Part shown: in pieces, positions 29,338 through 39,273 of the stretch
How the letters are laid out: each line of letters starts with the position of its first letter
How positions within the stretch are numbered: the first letter of the stretch is position 1
NCBI GenBank assembly: GCA_905221605.1
Contig: CAJNDS010002677.1
Span: 124,001-188,000 of the forward strand
DNA length: 64,000 nt
From: Symbiodinium natans
Taxonomy: Eukaryota; Sar; Dinophyceae; Suessiales; Symbiodiniaceae
Direction of reading: 5' to 3'
Translations under genes and position numbers: made by a program
Notes under the pieces: model-generated
What the model was told of the DNA's origin: nothing
Databases searched by the model: none
What the model saw: only the letters and a program-made list of their open reading frames with translations

Positions 29338-29645
29338 GGCTCAAGTTTCTGCTCAAACCCCGGTGGGGTAGGCGAAGTAGCTGAGCGAGTAGCTGTGAAC
29401 CTGGGTTCTGGGCCTCAACTGGGTTAAGGGACCGGGCCTCCTTTGTTTTCGGCCTATTCGCTTGAGCCATACTGTGCCAGAGCACCCACCCGGCCTCTGG
29501 GCTGTGGCTGCATTGCACTCACCCAGCCTCAGGGCTGCGGCTGCACTGCACTCACCTCCTCAGGGCTCGGGCCTGTTTTCTCTCGGCCTTAGGGCTGCGG
29601 TCCTCCACACCCACGGCGGGAAGAGAGCGATCCCGCACCCCTGAG

Positions 29646-29891
29646 GTGCAGAGCTTTGGGGTAGCCGAGAGAGCTCCCTTGGAGGATTCGATCAGGTCCT
29701 ATTTGCAAGCCGAGTTTGAGGAACAGCCTAGTGCCCGCGACCTCACACCGGGGCAGAGGGTAACAAACCAACTCCGTGCTTTGGCTCGCTGGTCCAAGAC
29801 CCGGAACGATTGGATTGCAAACGCCGGGCAACTTTTGTCGGAGGCTCGCCGGCAGAAGTGGTGTGCCGAACTCAACAAGTCCAACATCTGA
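29646..29891 (+). CDS. LINE D small ORF, about 81 codons, function unknown
   Basis: Sister of 8457-8702 with the same length and stop. Differences are mostly silent or conservative (Arg/Lys, Asp/Asn). There is no ATG; GTG at 29646 is the first candidate and the frame is open upstream. It ends 38 bases before the ORF1 start, so it precedes ORF1 on the same transcript. Confidence 0.5.
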   Translation: MQSFGVAERAPLEDSIRSYLQAEFEEQPSARDLTPGQRVTNQLRALARWSKTRNDWIANAGQLLSEARRQKWCAELNKSNI

Positions 29892-29929
29892 GCCCAGCCT
29901 TTAGGGCTTGGGGCCTCTTCACAGCCACC

Positions 29930-30806
29930 ATGGCTGGTGGACGTTATCACGTTTGCAAGAAGTGTGGCCCGGCCAGTTGGATCTTCGCGGCAAAGGTGCC
30001 CAAGTTCCCCAAGTGTCAGTGGTGTGGAACTAAGTGGCCAACGGATGTGCCCATCCCCAAGTTCTGGTCCAAGCCGGAGCCGAAGCCCCGACCTCGCAAG
30101 CCTAAGCCCAATAAGGTTCACGACTGCTTGCGAAAGGTATGGGATACTCTTCCTGAAGCGGCCTGTGTGCAGCTGAAAGAAGCAGGGTTTGAAGCCCAGC
30201 CTGCTCGCGCAGAGGATGTGGACCTTGTTGCTCTCTTGCAGCAGCATGTCGGAGACCTTCCCAAGGTCATCGTGGATGCCCTGCCGGCCAACCCCAACCC
30301 CGGACCCTCGCCAGGAGGGTAAAGAGGCTGGGGATGTTCTTCGTAGTTCGGTGGGCAAGCTCCGGGATCTGGGTCAAAGGAAACTGAGACTGCAGGAGGA
30401 GATCGACGCAGCAAAGGACAACTTGCGAGCAATGCTTCACAAGATGCAGGACATCCAGAATGCCATCGAGGAGGCAAAGGTGGAAGTCGCGAAGACCACC
30501 AAGGAGTATGAAGACAAAGTGGTCAAGCACTGCGCGGAAGAGGTCAACAATGGGGTGGAATCTGTCCTGCAGGCGTTGGGCATGCAGGAGTCCAGTCTTT
30601 CCGAAGAGCAAAAGAGGAAGCTGGAGGCTCTTAAGTCCGATGAAGCCAAGCGAAGACGCATGCAGGTTGATCCGGGCCTTCCCCCAGGTCTGCCACCCTC
30701 GCAGGCATCTGGTTTGCCTGACACCGAAGCAAGAGGCCGAAGTCGGACCCCACCAGGGAAGCCAACGGGGGGTCAAGCCCCGGGTCAGGCATCGCAGACA
30801 GGGTAG
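29930..30806 (+). pseudogene. LINE D ORF1: zinc-ribbon and coiled-coil protein
   Basis: Starts at the Kozak-type ccaccATGg at 29930. C4 zinc ribbon CKKCG...CQWCG, then a Lys/Pro region (KPEPKPRPRKPKPNK), a long coiled coil (LRLQEEIDAAKDNLRAMLHK and on) and a basic tail (EAKRRRMQ). One extra A near 30294, compared with LINE B, shifts the frame; without it the protein would be about 292 aa and end at TAG 30804-30806. That TAG is in frame with ORF2. Confidence 0.82.
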
Positions 30807-30822
30807 GGGGAAGGGTTAGGGG
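30801..30822 (+). promoter_or_regulatory. G-quadruplex-type tract over the ORF1 UAG, candidate readthrough signal
   Basis: GGG-TA-GGGGG-AA-GGG-TTA-GGGG includes the UAG stop. Downstream codons are open (GGG GAA GGG TTA GGG) into ORF2, whose first ATG here is 30834. The same G tracts with different loops are at 9582-9604 in LINE B. Confidence 0.5.
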
Positions 30823-30833
30823 ATGGTAGGGCG

Positions 30834-31920
30834 ATGGGGGTTTTGGGTTCCAGGGATAACCTGTTCTCCCCACACTTGTCCCAGTCGTCTCTCTCCCCGA
30901 CAGCCCGTGTTTTTCCCCTTGGCCCAAATTTTGTTACTTTGCGTGAGACGTTTTGCCGTTCACCTTCCCAAGCAGACATATTCAGCCTCAGCTGTTGTGA
31001 GGTCTGCAGGTGCCAGGCCGGGGAGGACCCGTGCCACACCCTTTTCCAGGTTGGGGACGGTCTTGCGCTTGCAGTTTTGTGTCGGCTGTGCCGAGGATGG
31101 GCCTCCCACGAATGTTCCATGGTGCCTGCGTGTCAGAGCTGCCTGGTTGAGTTGCCAAGCTATGCCCGGTCATCTAGACATGCGGTTCTGTGTGACATGT
31201 GCAGGGGTCAGCCCCTCCATAAGGAGTGGGATTCAGGGTTGGGGCAGGTTTCGTTTGGAGCGGAATGTGTACCAACCAAAGATCCCTCACCAGTGCCAAT
31301 TTCTTTAGCAGAGCTATGTCAATATGAGGTGGTCCACCATCCCTTGGTGACGGGGCCGAGGTATTTTCCCCTGGAGGCTATGTGTGACATGCAGTTGCAC
31401 GAACCCCTCGTCATAGGAGGTGGACACCGCCCAACAGGTACCCAGTCGTCTTGCCGTAGCAGACGAACTCGACGACGCCGAAACAGAATGGCCCGGCCTC
31501 TTAAGGCTAGGGAACCTCTGGAGTCAGCTATTGTAGCCTGGACCACGACGGCTCCGTATGAAAACAAAGACAAGTGGGCCCAGCTGGCAGGCCTGGCGTT
31601 TTGTGGTTTCACGCAGCGCTTTCAATCCGTGGAGTCTAGCATGGTAGGCCTCTTTGAGGACGATGAACCAACCGACCGCTTGACCTTGGAGTATCTGGTG
31701 GTCCACAAAATGTTCCAGGCCCTTGCTTCCTCCAGTCCTAATCCAAGTGACTGGGTGTTTGTCCTTCGAGGTTCGGAGGATCTTTCAGCAAACTCTTGTG
31801 ACGTTAAACCTAGGAACCTCAAGGTCTGCTCGGCCAATGTCACCCGTTGGCGGTCGAGTCACAGGAAGTGGGTCCATACCTTGTCCCCAGACATTCTCAT
31901 GTTGCAGGAACTTCACCTTA
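30834..31920 (+). CDS. LINE D ORF2, N-terminal part: Cys-rich region and start of endonuclease
   Basis: The ATG at 30834 is in the ORF1 frame. The Cys/His-rich region (CCEVCRCQ, CRLCRGWASHEC, CQSC, CDMCRG) may be a RING/PHD-type zinc fold. A basic stretch follows (SRRTRRRRNRMARP), then the start of the AP endonuclease (LKVCSANVTRWRSSH; PDILMLQELHL with catalytic-type Glu). Element 3 cuts the codon after HL; joining base 31920 to 59696 restores Asn-Lys-Glu-Asp, as in LINE B. The 15 codons after 31920 are element 3 sequence, not LINE protein. Confidence 0.83.
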
Positions 31921-32129
31921 CCACTTGGGTTCCCCCAACGGGATTGTCCCTCTGTTTGAACTAGGGCGGGCTGGGATGGGGGAAAACTTGTGCTTTGAAA
32001 AGTCCTTTGAAAGTTGCTTCTCGCTTCGGATTCATCAGATGTGCACAAGACGGTTTTTTGCAGCATGCATTGACTTGTGAAATGTCAGGCCTCGTTGCCT
32101 TTGTGGCGCAAGCATAAAAAATTTTGTTA
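31921..32129 (+). repeat. Element 3 repeat A1
   Basis: 209-bp direct repeat of A2 (59187-59395), from ccacttgggtt to aaaattttgtta. Confidence 0.92.
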
Positions 32130-32199
32130 GTGAGGGGGAGGGGACCTGCGGCTCATGGACTGTTGGGAATTGCTGGGCTGATGTGGGCTCTTTTCCGAC

Positions 32200-34291
32200 A
32201 TGTCTAATTGGGCTGGACTGCGGAAGATTGATGATGGCCTTTTTGCTGCTGTTACTGACACGTACAAGAATCTTTTGCAGTTTGATGGTTCCTTCGAAGA
32301 TGAAGCTGGGGCTAAATCTACTGTGGAGGAATTTCCTGCTGGAAAGAGGACAGCAGGCGATATCGAAAACATTTCAAAGGAGCTCTGGGCATGGAGGCAG
32401 TCGCGCTTGAAGAGGAGGCCGTCCGAGGTAGTGCTTTTGCAGAGACGCTAACCTGAGTTCGCTGCTAGTGTTCCACGTTCCCAGAAGGATATCACTGCGG
32501 TTTTTGAAGAGGCAGTCAACACCACCCCTGCTGTTGCGCTGTCCCTGCTGAAGCGTGCAATCAGAGCAGCTAGGGCCCATGGGGACAAAGAGGAGGTAGA
32601 GAACAAGTTGCGTGAGAAGTGGGCTCTCGAGCTTGTCGCCATTATACAGGAGGCAGGGCTGCCTGCCGCAGAGCGGATTGCTGCATTGGGCAATGACAAT
32701 CATTTCTGGTTAAGAGCTTTTGGACGACGTAGGGGAAAAACGCTGCGAAATCGTGCGAGAGCTTGGAAGCCGGTTAGGGCTTGGTTGCAGGGCTCATTGG
32801 GAATTTCTTGGCCTGTGGATGCTGGAGTGATCTTGAGATATCTTGAGGAGAGAGATGAGATTCACAGGATGGGAAAGAGTGTTCCCAAATCTATCCTGGC
32901 AAGCCTTTCACTCTTGGAAGGCGTTGGGATGGTACCGGCTGGCAAACGCCTTTGCGAGGACCCCTTGCTGCTTGAGAGCATCAAGTCTTGGACAGCCGAG
33001 CTGGAAGTCGATCAGGCTGCACCAAAGGCAGCTGCAATGTTGCCTGTTTCAGTCGTGCTAATATGCGAGCTGGTGGTTTGCAGGCCTTTGTACCCACCTG
33101 GGTTGCGATTCATGGCTTTCATTTTGCTGGTCATGGTATGGGCAAGCCTGCGCGCAGATGATATGCAAAACGTCAAATCCAGCCAGTGTGAAGCTGAGCC
33201 AGGTCGGACTGAGGTTCATCCTTAGGAAGACGAAGACGAGTGGACCTGGGCGCAAGGTTGGTGAGCTGCATGGGTTCATTTCTCGGGTCGTGGGACTCAG
33301 TGGCTTTGACTGGCTCGGGGAAGGTTTCAAGCTGCTGACTTCTGAACGATTTTCATGGGCGCGAGATTTTCTATGCCCTTGCTTTACAAATGAGTGGGAT
33401 GAGCCAAAGAGAGAATACATGGACGCGGAGGGCCTCGCTTTGCAGTTGAGGCGTTTGCTGAAGGAGTTGCCTACACCGGTGAGGCAAATGGGAACCTGGA
33501 AGGTGAAACGAGAGCTGCTGCTGCCTGGCGACGTCGCAAACTTTTGGACAGGGCACAGTCCTCGTCACTTCGTGGTGAGCATTGCAGCCGCCATCGGGAT
33601 ATCAAAGGACCGGCGTGACTATCTGGGGCGATGGGCGTATGCTCAACATGGGTCACAGGATTACGTCCTCACTTCGCGTCAGGTGGTCCAGGCGATCCAG
33701 ACCACTGTTTGCAAGACACTGCTATTGGGGGGCGATGGAGGCGGTTACATTGAGGAGGAGCTGCTTTGCACTTTAAGGAGTTTTGCTGATGACATTGGAT
33801 TGAATGGCGAGGAGATCGTCGGCGCAAATACGGTGATGCAATGGGATGGACACAAACAGACCTGGTTGCTGGGGGGACAATATCCTGCTTTTGCTGTGAA
33901 CCCGGAGAGGGTTCCGATTGCCGAAGGGGAGCTCGAGGCGAAGCTCCCTGGAGAATATGAGGCTTTCGAAGCAGAGCCGGACGAGGACGAGGCGCCGTAC
34001 TTCTTGACTGTCTCTCGGAGAGGGTTCAGACGTTTGCATCTTTCCAAGCGTTGTGCAGTCCGGAGAGAGAGGTGCCTCGAGACCATTCCAGTTTTCCACC
34101 TTGGAGAGGGCATTGCTGATGCGATGTGTAAGCTGTGCAAGCCGCGGGTGGAGATAGGCGAAGAGTCTTCAACTAGTGGCTCGGAGGACACTGTTGAAGG
34201 TGAGCAGGAGGCTATTGAGCCAGAGCCTTTCGGTGGAGGCCTTGGGCTCGGGCCCTTGGCTGGAGGCTTGGGGCATGATCAGGATCTCTGA
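32200..34291 (+). pseudogene. Element 3 tyrosine recombinase (broken)
   Basis: The ATG at 32200 opens MSNWAGLRKIDDGLF. A TAA at 32449-32451 interrupts the frame, which reopens with VFEEAVNTTPAVALSLLK. A frameshift near 33175 separates the Arg box (WASLRADDM) from SVKLSQVGLRFILRKTKTSG. Catalytic-type residues: Arg in SLRADD, Lys in RKTKTSG, HSPRH (His-x-x-Arg), GRW and Tyr in QDYVLTSR. The C-terminus has the family CxxC (MCKLC) and a Glu-rich end. This is the only one of the four with the standard HxxR box. It is probably inactive, so this copy would have needed a YR in trans unless the changes came after insertion or are assembly errors. Confidence 0.8.
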
Positions 34292-34619
34292 TTTGCACCT
34301 TGGGCTGGAGGCGCCTGACTCTTGGATTCTTGGTAGGAAGCTCTGCAGGAGGCAGCAGAGCGCAGTGCTCGATTGGAGCAAGACGTGCCGGAAGGAGAGC
34401 ACGCAATAAAGAGTGAGATTGCTGGGGAGGGGACAGCATCTAGACGAGCTTGTAGTGCCTGACCTCCCGCAACGGGGTTGCCATCACTGTTGGAGGTGCA
34501 CATGTGAGGTTCGTACGCAGATTGATGGCTCGAATTTTCCGAGATTTTCTGCTTCTTTCATAGGTCCACTGTGCATGTGCTGAGGTGCGGGGACGCTGTG
34601 CTGAGAAGCACCTGGTGCA
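34292..34619 (+). other. Intergenic region between YR and gag of element 3
   Basis: 328 bp, no supported ORF and no clear repeat. It ends right at the gag ATG (gcaATGgcc). Confidence 0.4.
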
Positions 34620-35367
34620 ATGGCCGGAGCGGCGCCGGCTCCTGGGCCAGCAGAGTTGCCAACAGGGGTCACCCAGGACCAAGCCCTTGATTTTCTTGAT
34701 AAGCAGGTAAGTTCTGATCTGGTGCATATTTTCCAAGAATGCGGAATGCCTTTGGGGTTGCAGTATCGATTGGGACAAAACTTCAAATCAGTGAAGCGAT
34801 TCTCGACATACGCTGACACACGGGGCGAAGTGCGCACTGCTTTGAAAGATGATCACCAGTTGGAGGCCACGGACCAGGCGAGCAGAGCTGTCGTTGCAGC
34901 AGTGGTTTCAGCCTGGGAGACATCGCGCGAGGTCGCCAGCAAGGAAACGGAGTTGAGGGCAGAGGCGCGCGTGCTGGGCGTCAGCAGACCAGTGACGCAG
35001 ACTGAGAAGCAGGCTATGAGGGTTGCGTATGAGGCAGCCCACGGGACGCTCGAGGAGGCATTCGAGCCTTCTGACGACTACATCTCTGCAAAGCTTGAGG
35101 AGGTCGAGAGTGGCGAGATCACCGCTAGTGCCCTTTCTGAAGTGACATCCAAGAAGAAGGTGAAGACCATGGGGATACAGACGACAGTAGATACTGGAGG
35201 TCATGTCAGGATCGTCAAACAGAAGAACAAAGGGGTAATGCCCTCACATACAGAAGAGCTGAGAACGGTGCTGAGAGTTGAGGGCAATATGTGGACATTT
35301 TTGGCATCCAAGTACAAGAACAAGATCTTTTTCCAAGGCATGGGGCCAGATGCTTGGCTGGGATATG
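34620..35367 (+). CDS. Element 3 Gag-like protein, 5' part
   Basis: The N-terminal 249 codons of a Gag split by element 4. ATG 34620 opens MAGAAPAPGPAELPTGV; a helical acidic/basic region follows (EDDYISAKLEEVE-type, TSKKKVKTM). The last own residues are GPDAWLGY; the next codon is divided between 35367 and 54274-54275 (Ala). The 21 residues that appear to follow are element 4 repeat. With the 3' part the ORF is 457 aa and fully open. Confidence 0.8.
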
Positions 35368-35530
35368 GCTTTTTCCATCGGATGAGCTTTTATAGCTTTA
35401 AGTTTGAGTGTGTTGATATTTCTTGATGAAGAAATTTTGGGACACACGTCATGCGATTCCTTTTTAAATGTCTGCCAAAGTTTTCACTTGTTGCAGCTTG
35501 GCTCATGAGCCTTGAGAGAGAAATTTTTGA
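35368..35530 (+). repeat. Element 4 repeat A1
   Basis: 163-bp direct repeat of A2 (53911-54073), from gctttttccatcgg to gaaatttttga. Confidence 0.92.
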
Positions 35531-35695
35531 AGTCATATGGTGCGCACGGTGCAAAATGCCCGCACATTAGCCAGCTGCTTGCCCTATTGTGCAAATGTCA
35601 CACCCACTTGCAATTTCTTGATTACTGCTGCATTGGTTCTGGCGATTCAAGCTCAGTGGGGTTTGCGTGTTGCATACCCCTGAGAACTTTCGACC

Positions 35696-36232
35696 ATGGC
35701 CGATCCTTCTTGTGTCAGGCCTGCTGGGCTTGAGCTCGCTGCGATGCGAGCCTGTGAGCTGTGTCAACGCCGACAGCAGCACGGCGGAGAAGTCCCACTT
35801 GCAGTTCTTTCGACCATTCAGGGTGCTGTGCCAGATGAGTTTGAGGCATTCAGTTCTTCTGACGCCTTTCATCCATTGGTCTTTGAACATGTGCAACGTC
35901 TGCCTGTCCCAGCGGATCTTCGTGCATATCGACTTCAACTAGCCGGCTGCCGTGCTACTGCCCGCGCATGTGTGATGCCTACCATACGTTCTTCTGATTC
36001 AGAGTGTGGACAGACGCCTCCAAGTCCCCCAATGGCCCTTTCGGGCTCGGAGTCTGAGTTCACTCCACCTCGTTTTCCGCTCAACGACATGCTTGCATTG
36101 ATAATGGGCTTGGCAGGTCGTGTTGATGATTTGGAGGATCAAGTAGGTTTCTTGCAAAGCCCAGGCTCTCGCAGTTCATTGATGCACCGTGTACGGGTCT
36201 TGGAGAGGGCTTTGCTGGGTTTGCGGTCTTAG
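35696..36232 (+). CDS. Element 4 accessory ORF a, 178 aa
   Basis: ATG 35696 in good context (gaccATGg). The middle is Ser/Pro/acidic (TPPSPPMALSGSESEFTPP) and the end is a predicted coiled coil (LAGRVDDLEDQVGFLQ ... RVRVLERALLGLR). It has an N-terminal CELCQ but no full zinc motif. I do not recognise it. Element 5 has a Ser-rich small ORF at the same place (43397-43720) with no clear similarity. It could be a Gag-like cofactor or a regulator. Confidence 0.5.
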   Translation: MADPSCVRPAGLELAAMRACELCQRRQQHGGEVPLAVLSTIQGAVPDEFEAFSSSDAFHPLVFEHVQRLPVPADLRAYRLQLAGCRATARACVMPTIRSSDSECGQTPPSPPMALSGSESEFTPPRFPLNDMLALIMGLAGRVDDLEDQVGFLQSPGSRSSLMHRVRVLERALLGLRS

Positions 36233-36426
36233 ACGCAATTCTTGATTTCTTTCCGTATGTGTACAGGCATGTTTTCCTTGACGCGCCACCTTTGCAGTGA
36301 TCTTCTTGGGCCAAAGCTTCAGTGCATTTTATCGCTGCTTTGCACTCTGTGTGCTTGTGCATCCCGAATGCGGTTTGCCACTTGTGAGCACGAGTCGGCT
36401 CGAGCCTTGCGGTGCTTCTGTGTTCC

Positions 36427-36765
36427 ATGTTGACTCAGCAGCTCGTGGCGCAGCTTGATTCTTGGCCTTGGCCTGATCGCTGCCGTGCCTGGTTGCTAAG
36501 CCACTACGCCATCGACGCCTTCTGTGAGATGTCTGACCCCGTACAGGAGATCTGCTCGTCGTGCCGCTCGGGTTCCCCGTTACGTCTGCCGCCGCCCACA
36601 ATGGATGTTCAGCGACCTTTGTCGGAGATCTTTGCGGAACTCTCCGATGGTGAGAAGGCCTGGCTCTTAGGGTGTTCTGTGGAGACTGTATCTGTTTCGT
36701 GCACTACTGCTTCGACTCGTGAATGGCGCTTCCCTCAGCGGAGCCGTTCCCGCTCCCCAAGATGA
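36427..36765 (+). CDS. Element 4 accessory ORF b, 112 aa
   Basis: ATG 36427 (MLTQQLVAQLDSWPWPDRCR). Cys-rich centre (EICSSCRSGS), acidic stretch (FAELSDGEKAWLLG), and an SR-type end (RSRSRSPR). Unknown function. It overlaps ORF c by 43 bases in another frame, and both could be remnants of a longer gene. Confidence 0.35.
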   Translation: MLTQQLVAQLDSWPWPDRCRAWLLSHYAIDAFCEMSDPVQEICSSCRSGSPLRLPPPTMDVQRPLSEIFAELSDGEKAWLLGCSVETVSVSCTTASTREWRFPQRSRSRSPR

Positions 36766-37061
36766 CTGCACGGGCGCACTGGGCAAAATCAGTGTCAGAC
36801 CTTGCTTGTCCGTTGCGTTCGCTTCATGTACTGTGCTTGAGTGCTCGCCTCCGCATGCGGATGCTTCATGTTCATGCTCAAGCCTTGGCTGCTTCGGGCA
36901 TTGTGCAATTTCTGAGTGAGGCCCGCTATCTTCATGTGCATGCTCCATTTGTGGAGTGTCCTGCCTCTCATGCCCACTGGCCCTGCTGTCAGGCTTTTTC
37001 GGGCACGAACGTGCTTCTGGCATGTTTCCATCCTTGTTTGTCTTGCACTCTCGCTGTGTGA
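36723..37061 (+). CDS. Element 4 accessory ORF c, 112 aa
   Basis: ATG 36723 overlaps ORF b; the stop is 37 bases before the YR ATG. Rich in His, Cys, Leu and Ala (LRMRMLHVHAQALAA; CPASHAHWPCC). It may be a chance ORF; position between b and YR is its main support. Confidence 0.25.
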   Translation: MALPSAEPFPLPKMTARAHWAKSVSDLACPLRSLHVLCLSARLRMRMLHVHAQALAASGIVQFLSEARYLHVHAPFVECPASHAHWPCCQAFSGTNVLLACFHPCLSCTLAV

Positions 37062-37098
37062 ACCCCAGCGTATGCGCTGAGTTTTGTTCGGGTTCAAG

Positions 37099-39060
37099 AT
37101 GAAGCGAAGTTCAAGTGACTTGGCCCGCCTTGCGGCTTTTGGGCCTGCTGATGCGAGTCTTGATTTTCCGTGGGAGACCCCGCATCTGGCCGACATATTT
37201 AACCCTGCCATGCAATCCCCTTTGCGCTGGCCCCGCTGGCGCCTTGACAGCAGCCACGCCGAACAACCTCTTGCTCTAGGTGACGTTGCTGTTGGCCCCG
37301 CTCCGGCCAAGCGTCTGCGGGACGCTGAGACGGTGCCCTTTGCATTGCGTGGCCTTCAGGTGCATCGTCAGCTCCAGCCTCGCAATGAGGATCATCGGCG
37401 TGCAGCAGTGATTGCTCGATACGAGGCTTTGATTTTTGCCGCTGGACGCAATTTCGATTTTCCAGGATACCATGGGCAAGGACCTCTTCGTCCTCTGGGG
37501 CGCCTTCTTTCTTCGGTCTTCGCCGGCAAGGCCACTGCCACGCTTCTCAAGCACATCGGGCCGCTGGAGCGTCTTGCCGCTTCAGTTACACCCGAAGCGT
37601 GGCTTTGCGAGACGCCTGCTGCTTTGGAACAGGTTGTGTATGACCATTTGCTGGCCATGGAGGTCGAGGGCGCAGCCATGAGCGCTGGCCAGTCACTCTT
37701 GTCTGCCCTTTCTTTCATGCGCTTCGTGTTCCACATATCCTGGTTCGAAGTGGTTACCCAGAGCCCTCGCGTTCGCGGCCAGGCCGTGCAGATAGAGGTG
37801 CAGGCTCCGCCAAAGCCTTCGCGTAAGGCCGATGCCTTATTGGTTCGGCAGGTCAAGCATCTGGAATCGTTGTGCTTCGAGGCCCCGGCTGAGACGGAGG
37901 TGCTGGTGTATGGGGGGGTGCTTTTCTCCTTGTATGCTCGAGCTCGTTCTTCTGACATCAGACGTGCGACTTCTTTCCTGTATGAAGCTGGCTTCCCGGG
38001 CTTCATTGAAGTTGAAAGCAAATTTCACAAGACTGCTACAGGGAGAAGGAGACGCCTTCCCCTCCCGCTTGCTGCCCCTTTGACTTCTCTTTCGGGTCTT
38101 CAGTGGTGGACTCGTTGGTTGCAAGCTCGCAATGATTTCCGCGATCGCAACAGACTTGACGTTCTTTTGCCCATCATTCCCCAACTCAATCAAGATGGTG
38201 AGGTCCTTCCGGAGCCGGCTTCGAGTGCAGCGGTGACAAGACTTCTCAACGATGTTTTAGAGATTCGGCCTGGCCAAAGGGTTTCGAGCCACTCTCTGAA
38301 GGTCACTTTGCTTTCATGGTCAGCGAAGTACGAGATTGATGTCCATGCCAGACGTCTTCTTGGGTACCATCTCCCTCGTGATGCTCTTTCGACTGAGATT
38401 TATGCTCGTCAGTGTCTTGCTGGTCCTCTACGTGCACTTTTCAGAATGTTGCAGGCAATAGTTTCGGGCCTCTTCGATCCTGACTCGACACGCAGTGGCT
38501 TTCTTGATGATTCGAGGTCAGGAATTTCCCGCTCTGGACTTTGCTCGCGGCAAGAGATGGCTGATCTTGCTCAGCCGCCCGGCTCCGACCCACGAGCGAA
38601 TGCCACTATGCCCAGCGGTGATCTTCATGCTTCCGCTTTCGGTGATCTCTCGGATGCTTCTTACATTCCTTCTCCGATGGCATCACCTGTCTCGACGCAG
38701 ATGGCTTCGTGCGAGTCCGCTCACGACTCTGAACGGGAGTCTTCTTCCGAGTCTGACTCTTCATCGGACTCGGACTCGAGCGAGGTGGATGATGGGGTTA
38801 CGCCAGTCGTTTCTGATGAGCACATGCTGATCGATCTTGTACCAGCACATTTACGCCCACCTTTGCTTGATGTTGGAGATGATTGCTCCGTGCTCCAAAA
38901 CCCACGAACAGGAACTTGTCACTTGATGAAGACTGGTGCTGAACGACTTCTTTGTGGGCGCATTTTGGGTTCAAGTGTGGCTCGGTCTTCCACGAGCACT
39001 TCTGATCCTCGGTGTGTGCAGTGTTTCGGGAATCGCAAGGCGGGCTCATTTCATATGTGA
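37099..39060 (+). CDS. Element 4 tyrosine recombinase
   Basis: 653 aa from ATG 37099 (MKRSSSDLARLAAFG). Core-binding region about residues 150-230. Catalytic domain: Arg in ARARSSDIR (about 294), Lys in FHKTATGRRRR (about 314), box HSLK (about 398), GYH (about 418) and Tyr in EIYARQ (about 428). A Ser/Asp/Glu-rich stretch near residues 540-575 (SSSESDSSSDSDSSE) resembles casein-kinase-type acidic tracts. The C-terminal LLCGR...CVQC motif is shared with sister elements. No lesion seen. It acts on circular cDNA to integrate it without target duplication. Confidence 0.9.
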   Translation: MKRSSSDLARLAAFGPADASLDFPWETPHLADIFNPAMQSPLRWPRWRLDSSHAEQPLALGDVAVGPAPAKRLRDAETVPFALRGLQVHRQLQPRNEDHRRAAVIARYEALIFAAGRNFDFPGYHGQGPLRPLGRLLSSVFAGKATATLLKHIGPLERLAASVTPEAWLCETPAALEQVVYDHLLAMEVEGAAMSAGQSLLSALSFMRFVFHISWFEVVTQSPRVRGQAVQIEVQAPPKPSRKADALLVRQVKHLESLCFEAPAETEVLVYGGVLFSLYARARSSDIRRATSFLYEAGFPGFIEVESKFHKTATGRRRRLPLPLAAPLTSLSGLQWWTRWLQARNDFRDRNRLDVLLPIIPQLNQDGEVLPEPASSAAVTRLLNDVLEIRPGQRVSSHSLKVTLLSWSAKYEIDVHARRLLGYHLPRDALSTEIYARQCLAGPLRALFRMLQAIVSGLFDPDSTRSGFLDDSRSGISRSGLCSRQEMADLAQPPGSDPRANATMPSGDLHASAFGDLSDASYIPSPMASPVSTQMASCESAHDSERESSSESDSSSDSDSSEVDDGVTPVVSDEHMLIDLVPAHLRPPLLDVGDDCSVLQNPRTGTCHLMKTGAERLLCGRILGSSVARSSTSTSDPRCVQCFGNRKAGSFHM

Positions 39061-39273
39061 TGAGAGTCTCACGTGTCACTTGTGTGACCAACATGCACGT
39101 GCTGTGTGTGCGCTACTCGTACACATACTGCCTCCTAGTTTCTTCGAAGCTCTCGCGAAACTTTCGTGCAAAATCTTCGCAACATGCACGTGCTCAGCCA
39201 CTGCTTCATGTCACGTGTGCCCGCTTGCGCCTGATGCTACGCATGATCTACGCATCAATCAATTCTCGCCAGG

